A stretch of 64,000 nt of DNA. Origin: DASRIA01 sp963724065. Lineage in GTDB: Bacteria; Actinomycetota; Thermoleophilia; Solirubrobacterales; JBBDJG01. The first letter of the stretch is position 1. The number at the start of each line of letters is the position of its first letter. This document shows positions 33,922-42,513 of the stretch, in pieces. Where the stretch lies: positions 1 through 64,000 of the forward strand of contig CAVRTB010000006.1 in assembly GCA_963724065.1 (NCBI GenBank), read 5' to 3'. The translations under genes and the position numbers were made by a program. The notes below the pieces were generated by a model, which saw only the letters and a list, made by a program, of their open reading frames with translations, was not told where the DNA came from and did no database searches.

Positions 33922-35249
33922 GCGTCCCCGAACCGCCGCAGCGCCGCGCCGATCGCCCGTGCGCCGAACTCCACCGCGTCTGCGGGGATGCGCTCGTCTG
34001 CGCCGTGCACTCCCGACCAGAAGTTGAAGTCGGCCGGCAGGCGCATCGGGGTGAAGCCGTAGTTCTGGATGCCGAGCCGGGCGAAGAACCGCGCGTCCGA
34101 GACGCCGGGCATCAGCAGCGGGACACCCGTGCTGCCCGGGTCGGCCTGCTCGAGGATCTCGGCGAGCGTCGCGAACAGGGTGAGGTCCGGCTCCGGCGGG
34201 CCCGGATCGTGCCGGACCACCTCGAACTCGACGTCACGGCCGATCAGCCCGTGCAGCTCGCCGAGGAGGTCCTGCGGGGCGAAACCGGGGAGCAGGCGCC
34301 CGTCGAGCACGATCTCGATCTCGGCGGGGATCACGTTGAACTTGTCGGACCCGCGCAGGCTCGTGGCGCTCACCGTGTTGTGGAGGATCGGGTCGAGGAC
34401 GCGCGCACGCTCGCCCATGCGGTCGAGCACGCGATCGGTGAGACGCGGCCTGAGCAGGAGGCTCAGGATCGCCCGCTGGGCTCCCCCGAGGCCGCCGGCC
34501 ATCGCCTCGATCATCTGCCTGGTCACCGGCGTCACGTGCACCGGCAGCCTGTGCCTGTCGAGGAGCCGGAGCATGTGCGCAAGCTTCGCCATCGCGGCGC
34601 CGCGGACGGGCATCGAGCCGTGGCCGGGCGCTCCGCGGAGCTTCGCCCGCACGGTGCACACCTGCTTCTCGGCGACCTGGATCGGGTAGAAGCGCCGGCC
34701 GCCGACGTGCATCGTGAAGCCCCCGAACTCGCCGATCGCGTACCGCACCCCCGCGAACAGGTCGGCGTGCTCGCGCGTCAGCCAATCGGCGCCGTACGGG
34801 CTCATGTTCTCCTCGTCGGCGAGTGCGCAGAGGATCACGTCGCCGGCCGGCTCGACGCCCTCGGCGCGCGCACGCAACAGCGCGGCGAGCATCATCGCGA
34901 CCCCGCCCTTCATGTCGATCGCTCCCCGCCCCCAGATGTACCCGTCGCGCTCGACGGCGTCGAAGGGGGGCACGCTCCATTCCTGGCCCTCGGTCGTGAC
35001 GACGTCGACGTGCCCGTGCAGCAGCAGCGGGGGCGCCTCTCCGCGACCGGGGAGCCGCGCGATCAGGTTCGGCCGCTCGGGGTCGCGGGCGCGGATCGTG
35101 GTCTCGATGCCCGCCCCCGAGAGCAGCTCGTCGATGTAGGCGACGCAGGCGCGCTCGTTGCCGGGCGGGTTGGTCGTGTCGAAGCGGATCAGGTCGCGCA
35201 GCAGCTCGGCCGGGCGAGTCCAGATGTCCGAGCCCGCCGCCGTGCTCAC
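33918..35249 (-). CDS. M20-family dipeptidase/deacylase
   Basis: A 443-residue protein of the M20 (ArgE/DapE/CPG2) family. Metal motifs are LLLHGHVDVV, WGRGAIDMKGG, CALADEENMSPYGA and the late His of NFWSGVHGADERIP. The dimerisation motif is GAPGHGSMP. Paralogue of the gene at 19091. GTG 35249 overlaps the stop of the upstream CrtC-like gene (GTGA), and its own stop overlaps the LLM oxidoreductase start, so all three are translationally coupled. Substrate likely an N-acyl amino acid or small amide. Confidence 0.9.
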   Translation of the reverse strand: MSTAAGSDIWTRPAELLRDLIRFDTTNPPGNERACVAYIDELLSGAGIETTIRARDPERPNLIARLPGRGEAPPLLLHGHVDVVTTEGQEWSVPPFDAVERDGYIWGRGAIDMKGGVAMMLAALLRARAEGVEPAGDVILCALADEENMSPYGADWLTREHADLFAGVRYAIGEFGGFTMHVGGRRFYPIQVAEKQVCTVRAKLRGAPGHGSMPVRGAAMAKLAHMLRLLDRHRLPVHVTPVTRQMIEAMAGGLGGAQRAILSLLLRPRLTDRVLDRMGERARVLDPILHNTVSATSLRGSDKFNVIPAEIEIVLDGRLLPGFAPQDLLGELHGLIGRDVEFEVVRHDPGPPEPDLTLFATLAEILEQADPGSTGVPLLMPGVSDARFFARLGIQNYGFTPMRLPADFNFWSGVHGADERIPADAVEFGARAIGAALRRFGDA

Positions 35250-36226
35250 GAGCCCATCCGGCCCTTCGCGAACCCACTCGCGGGCTCGCCCGCGAGTGGC
35301 GGTTTCTCTTGCACGAGGTACTCGGAGATGCCGGTGCCGGTGTTGCCCTCCCACTCGTACTCGGTGAGTCCCTCGTTGACGTGGGTCGTGCGCCCGTCGC
35401 GGCGCTGGCGCAGGGGCGCGACCTCGATCGCGCGGCCTCGCAGAGTCGTCGTGCGGCCGCGTTCGTCGGTGGCGCGCGCCTCGAAGGAGCGCTGGCAGCC
35501 GAGGCCGGGGTCGAGCTCCGACGTCGTGTCGCACGCTGCGATCGCGGCGATCTCCCCGTCGCGCATCAGGTAGCCGCCCGCGGTTTCGCCGCCGCCCGGG
35601 AGGCCGACGTTGTTCAGCATCAGGAAGTTGTCGGGGTCGACGACCATCCCGAACCACCGCCACCACGGCACGCCCTGCCAGTCGCGCACGCCCCAGGAGT
35701 GGTCGCGCAGCCCACGGCCGGCGAGCGCGTGACGGCGGCCGTCGACCTCGATCACGCCCGAGACCGAGCCCGGCTGCTCGTAGTGGCGGCTCGCGACCGC
35801 CGCGGAGAGCCCGGCGCCGAACGACAGCGGCGCGTCCCAGGCCGTGAAGCGCAGCGCGCCCGACAGCGCGACCGTGCGATGGGCGTCGCGGTCCGTGGCG
35901 ATGTGCTCGGCGCGCTCGAACAGTCGTCCCTCCCCCGTGAAGCGCAGCTCCCAGAGCACCAGCGGCACCGCGCACTCGAACGCGACCGGCCCGGCCGCGA
36001 TCCCGTCGTGCGCCTGCGCGCGGGCGAAGCTCAGCAGGAACCCCTGGCCCGGGAGCCAGATCCCCACGGCGCCCTCCGTGACGCCCTCGTTCGGACGCCG
36101 GCCGACGCGCGAGTAGAACGCGAGGCCGCTGCCGTCCCCGCCACCGAAGTAGAACGAGTCCGACCACTGCTCCTCAGGGCCGGGCGGCTGCCACGACTCG
36201 TGATCGGAGGAGATCGCCTCGCTCAC
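35246..36226 (-). CDS. DUF7064/7065-like (CrtC/AttH-related) protein
   Basis: A 326-residue beta-rich protein. The characteristic signature GLRDHSWGVRDWQGVPWWRWF in the middle, with the N-terminal SDSFYFGGGDGSG and the C-terminal ENGL-like HVNEGLTEYEWEG, is typical of the actinobacterial/proteobacterial DUF7064/7065 families. These are distantly related to hydroxyneurosporene hydratase (CrtC) and AttH lipocalin-like folds and may bind or hydrate lipids or terpenoids. No catalytic residues can be assigned. It is first in the coupled operon with the M20 and LLM genes. Confidence 0.65.
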   Translation of the reverse strand: MSEAISSDHESWQPPGPEEQWSDSFYFGGGDGSGLAFYSRVGRRPNEGVTEGAVGIWLPGQGFLLSFARAQAHDGIAAGPVAFECAVPLVLWELRFTGEGRLFERAEHIATDRDAHRTVALSGALRFTAWDAPLSFGAGLSAAVASRHYEQPGSVSGVIEVDGRRHALAGRGLRDHSWGVRDWQGVPWWRWFGMVVDPDNFLMLNNVGLPGGGETAGGYLMRDGEIAAIAACDTTSELDPGLGCQRSFEARATDERGRTTTLRGRAIEVAPLRQRRDGRTTHVNEGLTEYEWEGNTGTGISEYLVQEKPPLAGEPASGFAKGRMGS

Positions 36227-36246
36227 GCGCGCGGCCGGGAGCGTGG

Positions 36247-36477
36247 CTACTTGCGGGTTTTGCGGCGCTCGAGCAGGTGCTGCGCGACGCTCAGGGCGGT
36301 CACGAGCATCACGAAGAAGACGATCAGGCCGAAGCCGAAGTTCGTGATGACCTTGTCGTCGGTCTTGCCGTACGTGCCCTCTCCGCCCTTCGCCGCGATC
36401 GCGGGCATGGCGAGGGCGAGCGTCAGGAGGAGGCCGGAAACGGCGGCCAGGGCAGCCCGGATGCGCATGCCCCGCAC
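36247..36477 (-). CDS. Small secreted/membrane protein
   Basis: A 76-residue protein with an N-terminal signal peptide (RIRAALAAVSGLLLTLALAMPAIAA, cleavable at AIA-A), a short hydrophilic stretch (KGGEGTYGKTDDKVITN) and one transmembrane helix (FGFGLIVFFVMLVTALSVAQHLL) before a basic cytoplasmic tail (ERRKTRK). The topology is a small type I membrane protein with a short external loop. No family recognised. It lies 20 bases upstream of the CrtC-like gene on the same strand and divergent from uppP. Confidence 0.65.
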   Translation of the reverse strand: MRGMRIRAALAAVSGLLLTLALAMPAIAAKGGEGTYGKTDDKVITNFGFGLIVFFVMLVTALSVAQHLLERRKTRK

Positions 36478-36656
36478 TTTACCTCAGGCGCGGGCGCGTC
36501 AACTCCCGCTTCGCATCGTGGTCACGGGCGTACAGCTTGTCGCAACTTGGGAAGGCCGATACTCGCCTTGGATGCCGCACCTCCGAGCGCGCGGGCAAGG
36601 CGGCATTGCACCCCGGCTCCCCGCCCGATCCGCTGCGCCATTAGGCTGACCCGCGC

Positions 36657-37502
36657 ATGAATGAGCTCCAGGCGCTGCTGCTCGGCGTCGTGCAGGGGCT
36701 GACCGAGTTCCTGCCGATCTCCTCGTCCGGGCACCTGATCCTCGTGCCCTGGGTGCTGGACTTCACGTACCTCGAGCAGCACCCCGAATTCAACAAGACG
36801 TTCGACGTCGCGCTGCACATCGGGACCCTGGTGGGAGTGTTCACGTACTTCCGCCACGACCTCGTGCGCTACGCGCGCGGCGTCCTGCACAGCGCGCGCC
36901 GTCGCAGCGTCGAGACGGTGGACGAGCGGCTCGGGTGGCTGATCGTGATCGCGACGATCCCCGCCGCTGCGATCGGGGCGATCGCCGAGGACCCGATCAC
37001 GAACAAGCTGGGCGAGCCGTGGCAGATCGCGATCCTGCTTTCGCTCTTCGCGATCCTGCTCTACCTCGCGGACCGGCTGCCCGAGCGGCGTGAGGTCGAG
37101 GGACTGAAGCTGCGGGACGCGATCATCGTGGGCGTGGCGCAGGCGGTCGCCCTCGCGCCGGGCACCTCACGCTCGGGCATCACGATCACCGCCGGCCGCG
37201 CGATCGGGCTGACGCGCGCCTCGGCCGCGCGCTTCTCGTTCCTGCTCCTGGCCCCGATCACGCTCGGCGCCGTGCTCTACGAGAGCGTGGACGCGATCAC
37301 GACCGGGCTGCCGCCGGGCAGCCTCGGGCCGATCATCGTGGGAATCGCGGCCTCCGCGGCGTCCGGCTTCGCCGCGATCTGGGCCATGCTGCGCTACCTC
37401 CAGACGCACAGCTACAACATCTTCGTCTTCTACCGCCTGATCGTCGCCGGGCTGGTGATCCTGCTGATCGCGACCGGGGTGCAGTCGGCGACGTTCAGCT
37501 AG
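36657..37502 (+). CDS. uppP: Undecaprenyl-diphosphatase (bacitracin resistance protein)
   Basis: A 281-residue polytopic membrane enzyme that removes a phosphate from C55-PP to recycle the lipid carrier for cell-wall synthesis. Both family signatures are present: VVQGLTEFLPISSSGHL near the N-terminus and ALAPGTSRSGITITAGRAIG in the middle, with about eight hydrophobic segments. The length is typical (BacA/UppP). TAGGCT at 36642-36647 lies 9 bases before ATG 36657, so the gene is probably leaderless. It releases inorganic phosphate and sits at the head of a phosphate/polyphosphate island. Confidence 0.95.
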   Translation: MNELQALLLGVVQGLTEFLPISSSGHLILVPWVLDFTYLEQHPEFNKTFDVALHIGTLVGVFTYFRHDLVRYARGVLHSARRRSVETVDERLGWLIVIATIPAAAIGAIAEDPITNKLGEPWQIAILLSLFAILLYLADRLPERREVEGLKLRDAIIVGVAQAVALAPGTSRSGITITAGRAIGLTRASAARFSFLLLAPITLGAVLYESVDAITTGLPPGSLGPIIVGIAASAASGFAAIWAMLRYLQTHSYNIFVFYRLIVAGLVILLIATGVQSATFS

Positions 37503-37532
37503 CGGTCGCCCCGTCTCGGGGGCGGTCCCAGC

Positions 37533-37700
37533 AGCGGCCGCCAAAGGGGCGGCCAGATGACCTACCGCGACCGCTCGGTGGACGTCTTCGTGCGGAAGGC
37601 CAGGCGTAAGCTAAAGACGTGTGCACCAGGCTGGTTCTATATACACACCCACTTCGGCGTGGGCTGCCGGTTGACGCCGGAACGCGTGACGAGCGTCTGA
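37533..37700 (+). pseudogene. C-terminal remnant of a PhoB-like response regulator
   Basis: Reading from about 37548 gives GGQMTYRDRSVDVFVRKARR, then KLKTCAPGWFYIHTHFGVGC and RLTPERVTSV, ending at TGA 37698-37700. This is the end of an OmpR/PhoB winged helix and closely matches QMAHGDRSVDVFVRKLRRKL and GWGYVHTHFGIGYRF of the intact regulator at 48303-49112. The receiver domain and the rest of the DNA-binding domain are missing. ATG 37557 has no convincing ribosome site. It is either a relic or, less likely, a 47-residue peptide. It lies 25 bases upstream of ppk1. Confidence 0.7.
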
Positions 37701-37725
37701 CGCGCGTGGCCGAGGCACGGCGCCT

Positions 37726-39816
37726 GTGAAGCCCGTGAAGGACCCCGAAGCTGCGAGGGTCGCCACCACCAGGTCCGGGACGAAGAACGGGTACCTCAAC
37801 CGCGAGCTGTCGAACATCGACTTCAACGCCCGGGTGCTCGCGCTCGCGGAGGACACTGACACGCCCCTGCTCGAGCGTGTCAAGTTCCTCGCGATCTTCG
37901 CGACCAACATGGACGAGTTCTTCCAGGTGCGCGTGGCGGGACTGAAGCAGCAAGCCGCGGCCGGCATCCGCGCGCGCTCGTCCGACGGCCTCACGCCGCG
38001 CGAGCAACTTTCCGCGATCGCCGCGAAGGTCGTTCCGCTGGCCGAGCGCCACGCCCGCATGTTCGCCGACGACATGATGCCCGCCCTCAGCGCCAAAGGA
38101 GTGAGGGTGCTGCGCTGGTCCGAGCTCGAGCCGGCTCAACGCGAGGAGCTGAACGCGATGTTCAGCGAGAAGATCTTTCCGGTGCTCACGCCGCTCGCGG
38201 TCGACTCCGGTCGCCCTTTCCCGTACATCTCGAACCTGTCCCTGAACCTCGCGGTGCTCGTGCGCGACCCGCCGGCCGGTCGCATGCACTTCGCCCGCAT
38301 CAAGGTGCCGCCGATCCTGCCGCGCTTCATCTCGTTCGCCGAGGACCGTTGCTTCGTGCCCCTCGAGGAGGTGATCGCCGCCAATCTCGGCGAGCTGTTC
38401 CCGGGCATGGAGATCGTCGAGCACCACACCTTCCGCGTCACGCGGAACGCCGACCTCGAGATCGACGACGGCGCCGACGACCTGCTCGAGGCGCTCGAGG
38501 AGCAGCTCAGCAAGCGACGTGCGCGCCCAGCCGTGCGGCTCGAGGTCGAGCAGACGATCCCGCACCACGTGCTCGAGCTGCTGATGAGCGAGCTGGAGGT
38601 CGAAGACGAGGACATCTACATGCTGCCCTCGCCGCTCGACCTCTCCGGGCTATGGGGGTTGCACGCGATCGACCGGCCCGAGCTGAAGGACGAGCCCTAC
38701 CTGCCCGTCACGCACCCCGACCTCTCGCTCGCAGAGGAGGACGTCTCGATCTTCGAGGTGCTCGGGGATCGCGATGTGCTCGTGCACCATCCCTACGAGT
38801 CGTTCGCGACAAGCGTGGAGCGCTTCATCGAGGAGGCGGCGGCCGACCCCGACGTGCTCGCGATCAAGCAGACGCTGTACCGGACGGCCGGCAGCCCGAT
38901 CGTGAACGCCCTGATCGAGGCAGCCGAGCGCGGCAAGCAGGTCATGGTGCTGATCGAGATCAAGGCGCGCTTCGACGAGAGCGCGAACATCGCATGGGCG
39001 CGCACGCTTGAGAAGGCTGGCTGCCACGTCGTCTACGGGGTCGCGGGCCTGAAGACCCACTGCAAGCTGTGTCTCGTGGTCCGCGACGAGGGCGGCCACC
39101 TCAAGCAGTACGTGCACGTCGGGACCGGCAACTACAACCCGATCACGGCGCGAATCTACGAGGATCTCGGCCTGTTCACCGCGGATCCGGAGCTGGCCGC
39201 GGAGGTCGCGCACCTGTTCAACTACATCACGGGCTTCTCGCGCGACCAGAAGTACCGGTGCATGATCGTCGCGCCCCACGGCATGCGCGACCGAATGGTC
39301 CAGATGATCGAGCGCGAGGCCGCCTTGTCGACCCCGGAGAAGCCGGGCAGGATCATCATGAAGATGAACAACCTGTCCGATGATGCAATGGTGGACGCTC
39401 TATACAACGCGTCGGGGCAGGGCGTGAAGATCGACCTCATCGTGCGCGCGGTTTGCACGCTGCGCCCGCACGTGAAGTCGCTCAGCAAGAACATCGCGGT
39501 GCGCTCGATCCTCGGGCGGTTCCTCGAGCACTCGCGGGTCTTCTACTTTCAGAACGGCGGCGACGAGCAATTGTTCATCGGCAGCGCCGACCTCATGCCG
39601 CGCAACCTCGACCGGCGCGTCGAGGCCCTGGCGGCCGTCAAGACGGCGGAGCTGCGCGAGCAGCTGAAGTTGATCCTCGACCTCGCGTTGTCCGACAACG
39701 CGTCGGCCTGGACCCTCGACCGCCACGGGAAGTGGCGCCCCGTGACCCCCGAGGAGGGCGAGGTGCGCCTCCACTTCCAGGACCAATTGATGCGTCACCC
39801 GATCGCAGAAGCCTGA
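37726..39816 (+). CDS. ppk1: Polyphosphate kinase 1
   Basis: A 696-residue enzyme of normal PPK1 length that reversibly transfers the gamma-phosphate of ATP to polyphosphate. The N-terminal domain begins GYLNRELSNIDFNARVLALA. The head domain includes ATNMDEFFQVRVAGL. The catalytic phospholipase-D-like domains contain KQTLYRTAGSPIVNAL, KQVMVLIEIKARFDESANI, the phosphorylated histidine region GLKTHCKLCLV, and QYVHVGTGNYNPITARIY. The gene begins at GTG 37726, 25 bases after a PhoB-like remnant, and is followed after 7 bases by a CYTH-CHAD gene that likely binds polyphosphate. Part of the phosphate island. Confidence 0.96.
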   Translation: MKPVKDPEAARVATTRSGTKNGYLNRELSNIDFNARVLALAEDTDTPLLERVKFLAIFATNMDEFFQVRVAGLKQQAAAGIRARSSDGLTPREQLSAIAAKVVPLAERHARMFADDMMPALSAKGVRVLRWSELEPAQREELNAMFSEKIFPVLTPLAVDSGRPFPYISNLSLNLAVLVRDPPAGRMHFARIKVPPILPRFISFAEDRCFVPLEEVIAANLGELFPGMEIVEHHTFRVTRNADLEIDDGADDLLEALEEQLSKRRARPAVRLEVEQTIPHHVLELLMSELEVEDEDIYMLPSPLDLSGLWGLHAIDRPELKDEPYLPVTHPDLSLAEEDVSIFEVLGDRDVLVHHPYESFATSVERFIEEAAADPDVLAIKQTLYRTAGSPIVNALIEAAERGKQVMVLIEIKARFDESANIAWARTLEKAGCHVVYGVAGLKTHCKLCLVVRDEGGHLKQYVHVGTGNYNPITARIYEDLGLFTADPELAAEVAHLFNYITGFSRDQKYRCMIVAPHGMRDRMVQMIEREAALSTPEKPGRIIMKMNNLSDDAMVDALYNASGQGVKIDLIVRAVCTLRPHVKSLSKNIAVRSILGRFLEHSRVFYFQNGGDEQLFIGSADLMPRNLDRRVEALAAVKTAELREQLKLILDLALSDNASAWTLDRHGKWRPVTPEEGEVRLHFQDQLMRHPIAEA

Positions 39817-39823
39817 GGGGCAC

Positions 39824-41323
39824 GTGCTCGAGCAGGAGATCAAGCTCTCCGTCGACGGCGCATTCGCCCCGACGATCCCGCCCGGCCCTACGGAGATCGC
39901 CGGAATCGAGGAGCTCGCGGCCCTCGATCTGCGGGCGACGTACTACGACACGCCCGACCTGCGGCTGGCACGCCACGGAGTGAGCCTGCGCAACCGCACG
40001 GGGGAGGGGGCCGCCGACTCGGGCTGGTGCGTGAAGCTGCCGGTCGGCGCCGGCATCGCGGACGGGCGCGACGAGATCTCGTTCGGCGGGACCGGCCGCA
40101 CCGTCCCCCACGCTGCGAGCGACCTCGTGAAGGCGCTCGTGCGCTCGTCGACGCTCACGCCGGTCGCGCGCCTACGGACGCGCCGCCGCCGCTGGCGGCT
40201 GAGCGACGCGGACGGCAACGAGCTCGCGGAGCTCGTCGACGACCGCGTCTCGGTCCTCCAGCACGGCCGGGTGACCGAGCGCTTCCGGGAGATCGAGATC
40301 GAAGGCCGCGGCATCGACCGTGAGCGCCTCGTGCGGATCGCCGCGATCGTCGCGCGCGACGGCGTCGAGCCCACGGTCCAGATCCCGAAGGTGGTGCGGG
40401 CGCTCGGACCGCGGGCGAGCGCGGCGCCGGACGTGGTCGTGCCGAGCCGGCTGCGACCCGGCGACCCGGCCGCGACCGCCGTGCGCGCGGCGATCGCCCG
40501 CGGCGTGCGCCGGATCGTGATGAACGACGCGCGCACGAGGCTCGGCGAGGCCGAGCCGCTGCACCAGATGCGCGTTGGCACGCGCCGGCTGCGCAGTGAC
40601 CTGCGGACGTTCCGCAAGCTGGTCGACTCGGAGTGGGCCGAGGGCCTGCGGGCCGAGCTGAAGTGGCTCGGCGCGGCGCTCGGCGACGTGCGGGACCTCG
40701 ACGTGCTGCTCGCGCGCCTGCGCGAGTCCGGGGACGGCCTCGAGCCCCATCTCGACGGGCTCTTCGAGATGCTCGAGGCCCGCCGCGAGGTAACGCGGGA
40801 GCGCCTGCTCGGAGCGCTGCGCAGCCCGCGCTATGTGACCCTGCTCGACCGACTCGTCGACGCCGCCGCCGCGCCGCCCCTGACGGCCGCCGCCGACGCG
40901 CCGTCGCGTGACGTGCTGCCGCCGCTCGTGCGTCGCTCGTGGGCGAAGGTCGCGCGCGCCGGGTGCGCCCTCGGCGACGCAAGCCCCGACGAGGACTTCC
41001 ACGAGGTGCGAAAGCGCGCGAAGCAGGCGCGCTACGCCGCAGAGGCGGTCGCCCCGGCGCTCGGCAAGGGCGGTGGGGTACAGGCAAAGCGCTTCGCCGG
41101 CGCCGCCGCCCGCGTCCAGGAGGTCCTCGGAGAGCTCCAGGACTCGGTGGTCGCGAAGCAGGCGATCGAGTGCTTCGTCGCGGAAGGAGGGCATTCGCAC
41201 GAGGTCAGCTTCGCGGCCGGGCGCCTGCTCGAGCGCCAGGACCGGGCGCACGCCGGCGCGCGCGCCGGCCACGGCGCCGCGTGGCGCAAGCTGGACCGCT
41301 CGAAGCGCCGCGATTGGATGTAG
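39824..41323 (+). CDS. CYTH-CHAD domain protein
   Basis: A 499-residue protein. Residues 1-205 form a CYTH triphosphate-tunnel domain (signature MLEQEIKLSVDG, YYDTPDLRLARHGVSLRNR, WCVKLPVG, REIEIEGRG). Residues about 220-490 form a CHAD domain (LHQMRVGTRRLRSDLRTF, LGAALGDVRDLDVLLARL, EDFHEVRKRAKQARYAAEAV). CYTH domains hydrolyse inorganic triphosphate; CHAD domains bind polyphosphate through conserved His and Lys/Arg. Coupling to ppk1 (7-base gap) supports a role in polyphosphate handling. Its stop codon overlaps the left arm of the element at 41322-41486. Confidence 0.93.
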   Translation: MLEQEIKLSVDGAFAPTIPPGPTEIAGIEELAALDLRATYYDTPDLRLARHGVSLRNRTGEGAADSGWCVKLPVGAGIADGRDEISFGGTGRTVPHAASDLVKALVRSSTLTPVARLRTRRRRWRLSDADGNELAELVDDRVSVLQHGRVTERFREIEIEGRGIDRERLVRIAAIVARDGVEPTVQIPKVVRALGPRASAAPDVVVPSRLRPGDPAATAVRAAIARGVRRIVMNDARTRLGEAEPLHQMRVGTRRLRSDLRTFRKLVDSEWAEGLRAELKWLGAALGDVRDLDVLLARLRESGDGLEPHLDGLFEMLEARREVTRERLLGALRSPRYVTLLDRLVDAAAAPPLTAAADAPSRDVLPPLVRRSWAKVARAGCALGDASPDEDFHEVRKRAKQARYAAEAVAPALGKGGGVQAKRFAGAAARVQEVLGELQDSVVAKQAIECFVAEGGHSHEVSFAAGRLLERQDRAHAGARAGHGAAWRKLDRSKRRDWM

Positions 41324-41486
41324 ATGTTCGATTTCAAACTCCCCGCACCCACGGATGACGCTGCGAACCTTCGCTGGATCTGCGTCCTCGGACTCGCCCA
41401 TGCAACCAGCATGGGCTTCACCCTCGATCCTTGCCCAGCTCGGTTCTCGCGCCCCCGTGGGCACGCGGATCCGGAACCGACCATCT
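41322..41486. repeat. Long copy of a dispersed inverted-repeat element
   Basis: AGATGTTCGATTTC at 41322-41335 and GGAACCGACCATCT at 41473-41486 are imperfect inverted ends. Read on the minus strand, the element carries GGATCCGCGTGCCCACGGGG next to the right end and GGGGAGTTTGAAATCGAACATCT at the other, both shared with the copy at 30898-30950. The interior also holds a hairpin, GCCCATG/CATGGGC (41395-41415 area). The element occupies all of the space between the CYTH-CHAD stop and the mutT1 start. Confidence 0.7.
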
Positions 41487-41487
41487 A

Positions 41488-42399
41488 GTGGCGATCAAGG
41501 CGCCGATCCAGGCTGCCGGCGGTGTCGTGTGGCGCGGGGGCGAGGACATGGGCGGGGTGGAGATCGCCGTGATCCACCGTCCGCGCTACGACGACTGGAG
41601 TCTCCCGAAGGGCAAGCTCGCCCCGGGTGAGACCCATCTCGAGGGCGCGATCCGCGAGGTGCACGAGGAGACCGGCTACCGGGTGCGGCCCGGGCGCTCG
41701 CTCGGCGAGGTGCGCTACCTGAAGAAGTCGGGCGGGGCCGCACGCGAGAAGGTCGTCCAGTACTGGGCGATGCGCGCGACCGGCGGCGCGTTCAGCGCCA
41801 ACCGGGAGGTCGACGAGATGCGCTGGCTGTCGGTCGACGACGCGCGCGAGACGATCACGCGCGCCACCGATCGCGAGATCCTCGAGCGTTTTGCAAAGCG
41901 CCCGGCGATCACCGGGTCCGTGCTGCTCGTTCGCCACTCGAGCGCCGGGAGCCGCGCAAAATGGGACGGGGAGGACCGGCTGCGCCCACTCGACGAGACC
42001 GGGGAGGAGCAGGCCGCGGAGCTGGTGCGGCTGCTGTCGCGCTTCGAGGTGGACGAGATCCAGTCCGCCGACGTAGTTCGCTGTGTCGAGACCGTGCGCC
42101 CGCTGAGCGAGTCGATCGGAGTGCCCGTCGAGGAGACCGTCCTGCTCTCAGAGGCGGGCTTCCCCGGGCGCGAGCACGACGCGGTCGAGTTGATCCGTAA
42201 CCTCGGCGGCCCCGGGCGGGCGGCGGTCGCATGCAGCCAGGGCGGCGTCGTCGATGAGCTCGTCGAGCGCCTCGCCAAGGCCGACGAGCTCGATCTCACG
42301 GGGCCCGCGAGCCTCAAGAAGGGCGGGGTCTGGGCGCTCAGCTTCGACGACCACCGGCTCGTCGGCGCTGAGCGGCTTCCGCCCCCCGCCGTCGCTTAG
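41488..42399 (+). CDS. mutT1: MutT1-like Nudix hydrolase fused to a SixA/histidine phosphatase domain
   Basis: A 303-residue protein. Residues 1-140 form a Nudix domain with the full Nudix box GKLAPGETHLEGAIREVHEETGY. Residues 155-300 form a phosphoglycerate-mutase/SixA domain with catalytic LLVRHSSAG and a late His replaced by CSQGGVVDEL. This is the arrangement of mycobacterial MutT1, which hydrolyses 8-oxo-(d)GTP and diadenosine polyphosphates. In mycobacteria it also lies next to ppk1, so the linkage is conserved. GTG 41488 directly follows the inverted-repeat element and has no separate leader. Confidence 0.9.
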   Translation: MAIKAPIQAAGGVVWRGGEDMGGVEIAVIHRPRYDDWSLPKGKLAPGETHLEGAIREVHEETGYRVRPGRSLGEVRYLKKSGGAAREKVVQYWAMRATGGAFSANREVDEMRWLSVDDARETITRATDREILERFAKRPAITGSVLLVRHSSAGSRAKWDGEDRLRPLDETGEEQAAELVRLLSRFEVDEIQSADVVRCVETVRPLSESIGVPVEETVLLSEAGFPGREHDAVELIRNLGGPGRAAVACSQGGVVDELVERLAKADELDLTGPASLKKGGVWALSFDDHRLVGAERLPPPAVA

Positions 42400-42513
42400 A
42401 ACGCCCGCCCAGGCCGGGACACCGGCTTCCCACCTCGCCGGCGGGGGGTCAAGGCCTCCCCCTCCTGAGCCGATGCACACAATGTGGGAACGCCGGACAC
42501 GGGAAGCCCCTGG

